A DNA stretch of 46,163 bases from Bradyrhizobium algeriense. Its GTDB lineage: Bacteria; Pseudomonadota; Alphaproteobacteria; Rhizobiales; Xanthobacteraceae. This document shows positions 1 to 7,462 of this stretch, piece by piece (the stretch's first letter is position 1; every line of letters starts with the position of its first letter). A program made the translations under genes and the position numbers. The stretch spans positions 1 to 46,163 of the forward strand of contig NZ_PYCN01000039.1 in the NCBI RefSeq assembly GCF_003062295.1. The letters run 5' to 3'. The notes below the pieces were generated by a model. The model searched no databases, was not told where the DNA came from, and saw only the letters and a program-made list of their open reading frames with translations.

Positions 1-151
1 AGCGTGCTTTGCCCACGATCCAGCCCCTCAACGAAGCGCTTCATCCGATTCCCCCGCAAATCGCGTGAGAATCATACTCCGAGAATCACTTCAATCCGCG
101 CGTTTTCACACAGCCAGGGTCATTCGCTGACATCGACGGTTGTCCGAGCCA

Positions 152-180
152 TGTCTGCTCTACCCCCGAAAGCGGCCATT
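152..180. repeat. Degenerate copy of dispersed GTCCGCTT/AAGCGGAC repeat
   Basis: The segment has a TGTCTGCT arm, a C-rich centre and GAAAGCGGCCATT. It resembles the imperfect palindromes at 11983, 12763, 28354 and 42893. Short repeats of this kind, often giving the frame MSALPPKA, are common between genes in Bradyrhizobium and relatives; that link is from memory. Confidence 0.4.
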
Positions 181-252
181 CCATAACCGCTCAGTGCGTG
201 AAGGAGCGCGCCTGAGCTGTCTTGGCGCCATCATCAAGCGCACAAGAAATCG

Positions 253-290
253 TAAGGGCTCGAACCTGGAACCCGCTGATTAAGAGACAC
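253..290 (-). other. tRNA-like 3' half (possible attachment-site remnant)
   Basis: Read on the minus strand, the segment contains CTCTTAATCAG, which fits a tRNA anticodon loop with anticodon CTT (Lys). It is followed by CCAGGTTCGAGCCCTT, which fits a T arm with a canonical TTCGA loop. The 5' half of a tRNA is missing upstream, the T stem pairs only partly, and no CCA end follows. A leftover from integration at a tRNA gene would look like this, but chance similarity is possible. Confidence 0.3.
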
Positions 291-445
291 TCTCTTCGCA
301 TTGATATCTCACGGAAATTTTCCAACTGAGTCAAATGCGATCACGCGGGCGAAGGGCTCCTACAGGTAACGGAAGAATTCGCCGTGCAGACCTGGCGCGG
401 TAACGAGTTGCGGAAATTTCTTCCCAGGCAAATGAAGGCTGAGCC

Positions 446-1210
446 CTACTCCGGCAGAAACGCCTGGTCGCCGCCGGCGTCGGTCAGGCGCTGAATCTTC
501 GCGCCATAGAGCGCCGAGAGATTACCGAGCGTCAGCACGTCCTTTGCCGGGCCCTCGCCGATCACGGCGCCCTGGCGCAACAAGCATGCGCGGTCGGCAG
601 CGCGCATGGCGTGGTTGGGATCGTGCGTGGTGAAGAGCACGCCATGGCCGGAGGCGCCGAGGGCGCGGATCTCGCGCATGACGCGGCCCTGGTTGCCGAA
701 GTCGAGGCTCGCGGTCGGCTCGTCCAGCACAACGAATTGTGGCTCCTGCGCCAGCGCACGCGCCAAGAGCGCAAGCTGGCGCTCGCCGCCGGAAATCATG
801 GTGTATGGACGGTCGGCGAGATGCGCGATGCCGAAGCGCTCGAGCATGCGCGCCACCACCGCGCGATCGGCCGCGGTCGGCCGGCTGAACAGGTTGCCAT
901 GCGCGCTGCGGCCCATCAGCACCACCGTCTCGACGGTGAAGGCAAAGGTCGCGGCATGCGATTGCGGTACATAGGCGATCAGCCGGGCGCGCTCGCGGCT
1001 GGAATAGCCCGCCAACGACCGGTCGCCGAGCCGAACGTCGCCGGCCTTGGGCGCAAGCAGACCGAGCAAGGTTTTCAGGAGCGTGGTCTTGCCGCCGCCA
1101 TTGGGGCCGAGCAATGCCAGCACCTCGCCGGTGCGCAGACCCACGTTGAGCCCGCTGCCGACCAAGCGGTCGCGATAGCCGATGGTGAGACTGCGGCCTT
1201 CCAGCATCAT
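446..1210 (-). CDS. ABC importer ATPase, FecE/MolC-like
   Basis: This is the cytoplasmic ATPase of a type II (BtuC/FecCD-fold) ABC importer. Walker A (GPNGGGKTT, about residue 36), the Q-loop, the signature ISGGERQ, Walker B VVLDEP and the switch His are all present, so it should be active. Length, about 254 residues, is normal. I chose the ATG at 1210 because it overlaps the permease stop by 4 bp; an ATG at 1222 is an alternative. It is the last gene of a six-gene operon with ModA-like, TupA-like and Mop proteins, so I infer molybdate or tungstate as substrate (compare Haemophilus MolBCA). On sequence alone the family would be called an iron-siderophore or cobalamin ATPase. Confidence 0.9.
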   Translation of the reverse strand: MMLEGRSLTIGYRDRLVGSGLNVGLRTGEVLALLGPNGGGKTTLLKTLLGLLAPKAGDVRLGDRSLAGYSSRERARLIAYVPQSHAATFAFTVETVVLMGRSAHGNLFSRPTAADRAVVARMLERFGIAHLADRPYTMISGGERQLALLARALAQEPQFVVLDEPTASLDFGNQGRVMREIRALGASGHGVLFTTHDPNHAMRAADRACLLRQGAVIGEGPAKDVLTLGNLSALYGAKIQRLTDAGGDQAFLPE

Positions 1211-2226
1211 GGCGCGGACCATTCTTTGGAGACGCTGGCGAGCAGCCAGATGAAGAAGGGCGTGCCGACGAATGCGGTGAGGATGCCGAGCGGGATCTCG
1301 ATCGGCGCCATGGTGCGGGCCAGCGTGTCGATTGCGAGCAGAAAACCGCCGCCGATCAGCGCGGCGGCCGGGATCAGCCGGCCGAAATCCGGGCCCACCA
1401 AGGTGCGGGCGATATGCGGTACGACGAGGCCGACCCAGCCGATGATGCCGGCGGTCGCGACACTGGCGGAAGTAACGAGCGTTGCCGCCGCGACGATGGC
1501 AATGCGCAGCGGGCCGGTGGGCACGCCGAGCGCCTTCGCCTCCTCGTCCGGCAGCGACATCACGTTCATGCGCCAGCGCAGCGCCAGCAGCGCGATGGTG
1601 CCGAGCGCGACGGGCCCGAACAGCGGCACGAGGTCGGCAGGGCTGACGGCGGCGAGGCTGCCGAGCAGCCAGAACGTCATCGCCGGCAGCTGATTGTAGG
1701 GATCAGCCAGATATTTGAGTAGGCCAACGCCCGCACCAAGCAGCGCGCCGATCACGACGCCGGCGAGCACCAGCACCAGCACGGGATCGCGCGCCCGCGC
1801 CGCGGAGCCGATCATGTAGACGGCCGCGACGGCGACGAGGCCGCCGGCAAAGGCCAGCGCCTGAATGGCGAAGATGCCGAGCGAGAAGAAGATGCCGAGC
1901 ACGGCGCCAAGCGAGGCGCCGGAGGACGCGCCCAAAATATCGGGCGACACCAACGGATTGCGGAACAGGCCCTGGAAGGCGGTGCCGGCCACCGCGAGCG
2001 CCGCGCCGATCAGCATGGCTGCCACGACGCGCGGGCCGCGCACCTGCCAGATCACGGTTTCGACGGCGGGCGCGACTTTCGCGGAAGTGCCCGTGAGCTT
2101 GGCCGCAATCACTGCAAAGACATCGCCGAGGGAGACGGCGAAGCGGCCGGCGGTGAAGGCGAGCAACAGCCCCGCAACGAGAATGAGAGCCGAGATCAGG
2201 AGGCCGGGGACGCTGGAGCGAGCCAT
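1207..2226 (-). CDS. ABC importer permease, FecCD/MolB-like
   Basis: This 339-residue, highly hydrophobic protein belongs to the FecCD/BtuC permease family, which normally has ten membrane segments. It shows the family motifs RGPRVVAAMLIGAALAVAG near residues 65-83, GASSGASLG near 100, and WVGLVVPHIAR near 265, the region that contacts the ATPase. It starts 12 bp after the binding-protein gene and overlaps the ATPase gene. The family imports siderophores, haem, cobalamin, or molybdate/tungstate (MolB). The neighbours (two oxyanion-binding proteins, Mop, formate dehydrogenase) favour molybdate or tungstate; that part is inference. No other ABC permease for the upstream binding proteins is in view. 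Confidence 0.9.
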   Translation of the reverse strand: MARSSVPGLLISALILVAGLLLAFTAGRFAVSLGDVFAVIAAKLTGTSAKVAPAVETVIWQVRGPRVVAAMLIGAALAVAGTAFQGLFRNPLVSPDILGASSGASLGAVLGIFFSLGIFAIQALAFAGGLVAVAAVYMIGSAARARDPVLVLVLAGVVIGALLGAGVGLLKYLADPYNQLPAMTFWLLGSLAAVSPADLVPLFGPVALGTIALLALRWRMNVMSLPDEEAKALGVPTGPLRIAIVAAATLVTSASVATAGIIGWVGLVVPHIARTLVGPDFGRLIPAAALIGGGFLLAIDTLARTMAPIEIPLGILTAFVGTPFFIWLLASVSKEWSAP

Positions 2227-2238
2227 CGCGAAAGCCTA

Positions 2239-3264
2239 TCACTCCCTCCCCGCCAGCACACGGTCGAGATCGGCGTCCGAAGGCGTCACATGATAGAAGC
2301 GCGTGTAGAAGTCGCGCGTCAGCGTGCGGATGTCTTCCTGGAAATGATCGGGATAGAAGATCTGCGCCAGCCACCACAGCCCGATCAGGCGGTTCACCGA
2401 GGGTGGGAAATCGACCCAGCCGAACGGCAGCTTTGGTGACAGATGCACGCGGCCGGAGCGTACCGCGGCGACCTCCCTCCACAGGGCATCGCTACGCACA
2501 TTGGCCGCGAAGTCGCGATCGATGGTGACGATGACATCGGGATTCCACAGCAGCACCTGCTCGATCGAGACCGTGGTGAGTCCGCCCTTTCGCTCGCCCG
2601 CGACGTTGCGCGCGCCCAGATATTCGATGGTTTCGACATTGATGGACCCACCGAGCCCGGTTTCCAGCCCGCGCGGCCCGCGGGCGTAGTAGGCGCGCGG
2701 CCGTTCATTTTCGGGAATGCGGTTCACGCGCGCCTGGATCTTGACGAGCGTTTCCTCCGTGTATGCCGCAAGCGGCTCGGCATCGCGGAGCGTGAGCTTG
2801 CCGAGAAGCCGGTAGGTCGCGGGCATCACCTCGAAGCGGCCGTCGAGCAGCGCATAGGGAATGCCGGTCTGCTCCTGCACGCGCGCGGCCAGGGAGACGA
2901 AGGTCGGCGCGGTCGAGCCGACGTCGAGGATCAAATCCGGCTTCAGCGCCAGCACGGATTCGAGATTGGCTGTGTTGCCGCGGCCGGTGAGACGGCCGAC
3001 TTCCGGGCGCGTGCATACGTTCGGCAGCATCAGCGTGCATTCTTCCGCGCGGTTGGCGCGCGGCCAGCCGAGCAGCAGCTCCGGCGCCAGCGTATAGAGC
3101 ATGATCGCGGCAGGCGGCCCGGCCGGAAACACCCGCGTGACGCGATCGGGTACCTCGATGCTGCGCCCGGCGGCGTCCTGGACCGTTCCGGCCGCCCGCG
3201 CGCGCGGCGCGGCCAGCGCCGCAAGCACCCCGCCCGTGAACGCGCGCCGGTCAAGCCCCGTCAA
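2239..3264 (-). CDS. Periplasmic binding protein, FecB/TroA-like (MolA-like)
   Basis: This is the cognate binding protein for the FecCD-type permease that follows it, about 341 residues. The N-terminus carries a twin-arginine-like export signal (DRRAFTGGVLAALAAPRARA). The clamp-type fold shows in PDRVTRVFPAGPPAAIMLY, the ALKPDLILDVG strand and LLWNPDVIVT. The start is unusual: the only plausible in-frame codon is TTG at 3264, overlapping the TGA of the Mop gene in ATTGA, which implies translational coupling. The frame stays open upstream to 3582, but that part is a shadow of the Mop and ModA-like genes. Context suggests molybdate or tungstate as ligand; an Fe-chelate ligand cannot be excluded. 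Confidence 0.85.
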   Translation of the reverse strand: MTGLDRRAFTGGVLAALAAPRARAAGTVQDAAGRSIEVPDRVTRVFPAGPPAAIMLYTLAPELLLGWPRANRAEECTLMLPNVCTRPEVGRLTGRGNTANLESVLALKPDLILDVGSTAPTFVSLAARVQEQTGIPYALLDGRFEVMPATYRLLGKLTLRDAEPLAAYTEETLVKIQARVNRIPENERPRAYYARGPRGLETGLGGSINVETIEYLGARNVAGERKGGLTTVSIEQVLLWNPDVIVTIDRDFAANVRSDALWREVAAVRSGRVHLSPKLPFGWVDFPPSVNRLIGLWWLAQIFYPDHFQEDIRTLTRDFYTRFYHVTPSDADLDRVLAGRE

Positions 3265-3467
3265 TCGATCGCCACCATCACGTCGGAGGCCTTGATGACG
3301 GCATAGGCCTCCTGCCCCTTGGCGAGTTTGAGCGCATCGACCGCCTCGTTGGTGATCGCCGAGGTGACGATCTGCCCGCCGATGTCGATCTTCACATGCG
3401 CGGTCGTTGTGCCCTGGGTCACGTCGACGATCTTGCCCTTGAGCATGTTGCGCGCGCTGAGTTTCAT
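3261..3467 (-). CDS. Mop/TOBE-domain molybdate-binding protein
   Basis: This 68-residue protein is a single Mop (TOBE) domain. It begins MKLSARNMLKGKIVDVTQG, continues with AHVKIDIGGQIVTSAITNEAVD and ends LAKGQEAYAVIKASDVMVAID, the usual molbindin pattern from end to end. Such proteins form hexamers in the cytoplasm that store or buffer molybdate or tungstate. It overlaps the ModA-like gene before it (ATGA) and the binding-protein gene after it, so all are co-translated. Its presence inside an operon with a FecCD-type transporter is the best local evidence that the transporter handles Mo/W oxyanions rather than iron chelates. Confidence 0.9.
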   Translation of the reverse strand: MKLSARNMLKGKIVDVTQGTTTAHVKIDIGGQIVTSAITNEAVDALKLAKGQEAYAVIKASDVMVAID

Positions 3468-4297
3468 CGCTGTTCTCCCTGGCTGAGGGCGGGCACGGAA
3501 AATCCGTGCTTCGCCAGTATCTGCTGTCCTTTAGCGGATACGATGAACAGCGCAAGGCGGTGCGCGGCAGGCGGGCTGTCATTCATGACGGTCATGCCGT
3601 AGTCGGCGCCGACGGCAAGCGGCTCCGGCAGACTCACAATCTGTTGCCCGGGACTTTCCCGCTGCGCCACCAGCCCCCCGGTGCAGTAGGTGAGGAAGAT
3701 ATCGGCGCGGCCTTCCGCCACGTGCCAGCCATAGACGCTGCGGCCGGCAGGTCCGGGGGCGCTCGACGGCCCGCCGGTGAGTTGCTGGGCCTTCTGCTCG
3801 AGGGCCTTGCGACTTCCGGCCTTTAACGCTTCTGCCTTGGCGAACACGCCGAACGCATAGTCGCCGGACGGATCGGCCTTCGGTGTGGAGGTACCGAGCT
3901 TCACATCTTCGCGCAGCATGATCTCGAGCAGTGTCTCCGGCGTAACGGACAGACCCGGCTTCACCAGCGCGCAGAGCCGGTTGCGTGCGAACAGCACGAC
4001 CGGGCTGCTGCGGCCAGCGGTGGCCAGAGACTGCGGATGTTCCATGTTGGCGGACGCAAACACCTGCGCGCGGCTGCCGGCGGCGATCTCGTCGCGCAGC
4101 GTTCCCGACGGTCCGTATTTCGCTTCGACCTTGGTGCCGGTATCCGCGGCGAAGGCTTCAGCGACCTCGGTGAGCGCCCCGCGCAACGAGCCTGCCGCAT
4201 GCAACAGCGCCGGCTCGTTGGCATCAGCCGATGTCATGGCCATGCCGATGATCGCAGCCGCTATCGCGCATGCCCGCCGCGAACTCGACGCCATCAC
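3464..4297 (-). CDS. ModA-like molybdate-binding protein
   Basis: This is a periplasmic binding protein of the ModA family, 277 residues, with a signal peptide ending near SADANE. ModA features are the N-terminal strand HAAGSLRGALTEVAEAF, the YGPSGTLRDEI loop that contacts the oxyanion, and AQVFASANMEHP. The later segment with YGWHVAEGRADIFLTYC fits domain 2. The start is GTG at 4297 overlapping the upstream stop (GTGA), with ATG at 4294 as alternative. No ModB or ModC gene accompanies it. It may deliver to the FecCD-type permease downstream, act as a scavenger, or use a ModBC encoded elsewhere. Confidence 0.85.
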   Translation of the reverse strand: MMASSSRRACAIAAAIIGMAMTSADANEPALLHAAGSLRGALTEVAEAFAADTGTKVEAKYGPSGTLRDEIAAGSRAQVFASANMEHPQSLATAGRSSPVVLFARNRLCALVKPGLSVTPETLLEIMLREDVKLGTSTPKADPSGDYAFGVFAKAEALKAGSRKALEQKAQQLTGGPSSAPGPAGRSVYGWHVAEGRADIFLTYCTGGLVAQRESPGQQIVSLPEPLAVGADYGMTVMNDSPPAAHRLALFIVSAKGQQILAKHGFSVPALSQGEQR

Positions 4298-5118
4298 GCG
4301 CCCGGCACGTCAGCGTTCGGGAAGAACAGCTGCTGGCCGTTGATCTTGTGCTCCGCGATGGCCTTCTGGCCTTCCGAGGAGACCAGCCAGTCGATGAACG
4401 CCTGGCCCAGCTCCTTCTTCACATGGGCATGCTTGTCCGGGCTGACCAGCATGACGCCATACTGGTTGAACAACCGCTTGTCTCCCTGAACGGCAATGTC
4501 GAGCTCGCCGCGGTTCTTGAACGACAGCCATGTGCCACGGTCGGCCAGCACATAGCCGTTCATGGCGGACGCCGTGTTGAGCGCCGCGCCCATGCCCTGC
4601 CCGATCTCGCGATACCACGGGCCCTTGTCAGCGCCGGCGATATCGATGGCGGCCGCCCTCCACAGCGCAAGCTCCGCCGCATGGGTGCCGGACTTGTCGC
4701 CGCGCGACACGAAAGGCGCGGCCTTGTTCCTGATCGCGGTCAGTGCGGCGACGATGTCCTTGCCGCCCTTGACGCCGGCCGGATCGCTGTTCGGGCCAAC
4801 CAGGATGAAGTCGTTATACATCACCGCGAAGCGCTTCACGCCAAAGCCGTCGGCGACGAATTTCTCCTCCTGCGGCCGGGCGTGCACGAACACGACGTCG
4901 GCATCGCCGCGCCGGCCGGTATCGAGCGCTTGCCCCGTGCCCTGAGAGATCACCTTCACGCCAATGCCAGTCTTGGCCTTGAACAGCGGCAGGATGTGAT
5001 CGAACAGGCCGGAGTCCTGGGTGGATGTGGTCGACGCCACAATGATCGATTTTTCTTGGGCAAGCGCGGGCGCGGCGAAGGCCAGAAGGATCGCGAGAAG
5101 GAAAATGCGTCGGTTCAT
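4294..5118 (-). CDS. TupA-like tungstate-binding protein
   Basis: This is a periplasmic binding protein of 274 residues with a clear signal peptide (MNRRIFLLAILLAFAAPALA). The mature start STTSTQDSGLFDHILPLF matches the TTTS-type motif of TupA tungstate-binding proteins. GTGQALDTGRRGDADVVFVH and MYNDFILVGP follow the same family. The start at 5118 has a good ribosome site (AAGGAAA, 6 bp upstream); the open frame continues upstream but without coding character. It is the first gene of the importer operon, divergent from fdsG. TupB and TupC are absent. Tungstate or molybdate uptake for the neighbouring formate dehydrogenase is a reasonable inference. Confidence 0.85.
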   Translation of the reverse strand: MNRRIFLLAILLAFAAPALAQEKSIIVASTTSTQDSGLFDHILPLFKAKTGIGVKVISQGTGQALDTGRRGDADVVFVHARPQEEKFVADGFGVKRFAVMYNDFILVGPNSDPAGVKGGKDIVAALTAIRNKAAPFVSRGDKSGTHAAELALWRAAAIDIAGADKGPWYREIGQGMGAALNTASAMNGYVLADRGTWLSFKNRGELDIAVQGDKRLFNQYGVMLVSPDKHAHVKKELGQAFIDWLVSSEGQKAIAEHKINGQQLFFPNADVPGA

Positions 5119-5207
5119 GCAGAGTTTCCTTGTTTGGGCCGGGATCGCGCAAATCTTTGTCATAAGTGGACAAATCCGCAAGGTGGCAATGGCGCCCTCC
5201 CTAAAAA

Positions 5208-5224
5208 TATAGCCTGAGGCTATA
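5208..5224. promoter_or_regulatory. Perfect palindrome, candidate operator
   Basis: TATAGCC-TGA-GGCTATA is a perfect 7-bp inverted repeat with a 3-bp centre. It sits 90 bp upstream of the TupA-like start and 187 bp before fdsG. The AT-rich outer arms and dyad symmetry suit a dimeric regulator. A ModE-type protein is one candidate, but the sequence is not the classical ModE box; the binding protein is unknown. Confidence 0.5.
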
Positions 5225-5410
5225 GCAATGAGTCCCAAATGGCTTCCTTCTATTCTAACTGCGCCGTAACCGCAAAGATGTAACGCTCATTCCGGTTTCG
5301 CATCGCCTGATCATATGCGCTTATTGATCGCTCTTCCGTATCGCAACATGAGACAGCTTTATTGATATCTGGAAGATTTCCACGTCTCATCAGGACGAAA
5401 CAACCTCTGA

Positions 5411-5895
5411 ATGAGAACGCGGATGACACCGGTTTACGAACCATGGGATTCAAAGCGCGCCGCCGAAATCATCGCTGAGCATGACGGCATCGAAGGCGCG
5501 ACGTTGGTGATCCTGCATGCGTTGCAGGAAGCGTTCGGATATGTGCCGGAGCCGGCGATCCCGATGGTCGCCGAAGCGCTCAACCTGTCGCGCGCCGAGG
5601 TGCATGGTGTCTTCACCTTCTATCATGACTTCCGCAAGGAGCCGGCCGGCCGGCACGTGCTGAAATTGTGCCGCGCCGAGGCCTGTCAGGCCGCCGGCGG
5701 CGACGCACTCGCCGCGCGCGCGGAAGCCAAGCTCGGCATTTCACTCGGCCACACAACGGCAGACGAGCGCGTTACGCTGGAGCCGATCTATTGCCTCGGT
5801 CTGTGCGCCACCGCGCCGTCGGCGATGCTCGACGGCCGCGTGGTGGGACGGCTGGATGAGGCGCGCCTCGATGCGCTGGTCGCGGAGGCGCAGCG

Positions 5896-5899
<4 letters not shown>
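5411..5899 (+). CDS. fdsG: NAD-dependent formate dehydrogenase gamma subunit
   Basis: FdsG is homologous to NuoE (24-kDa subunit of complex I) and carries a [2Fe-2S] cluster in the diaphorase unit of the soluble formate dehydrogenase. The four ligands are visible as CRAEAC near residues 88-93 and CLGLC near 128-132. The N-terminal helical part (AAEIIAEHDGIEGATLVILHALQEAFGYVP) is typical. Length is 162 residues from ATG 5411; the ATG at 5423 is an equally possible start, and neither has a strong ribosome site. It is the first gene of fdsGBACD and overlaps fdsB by 4 bp (ATGA). The order matches the oxygen-tolerant Fds enzymes of Cupriavidus and Rhodobacter. Confidence 0.95.
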
Positions 5900-7452
<1,553 letters not shown>

Positions 7453-7462
7453 GGAGAACACG

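Larger units (their letters stand above)
1..445. other. Gene-free left end with repeat and tRNA-like debris
   Basis: I see no convincing coding region here. The one short open frame (4-186) has no ribosome site or recognisable product. The stretch holds a copy of a dispersed repeat (152-180) and a fragment resembling the 3' half of a tRNA (253-290, minus strand). It looks like scar sequence next to the importer operon, which is transcribed towards it. Confidence 0.5.

Noticed and set aside
4..186. 60-codon open frame at the left edge
   Set aside because: Its C-terminal part is the translation of a dispersed repeat (MSALPPKA type), with no start signal.
5290..5305. CCGGTTTCGCATCG before fdsG, similar to the box
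   Set aside because: It matches about 11 of 14 positions, misses the conserved TAG end and is far from the boxed cluster; probably chance.
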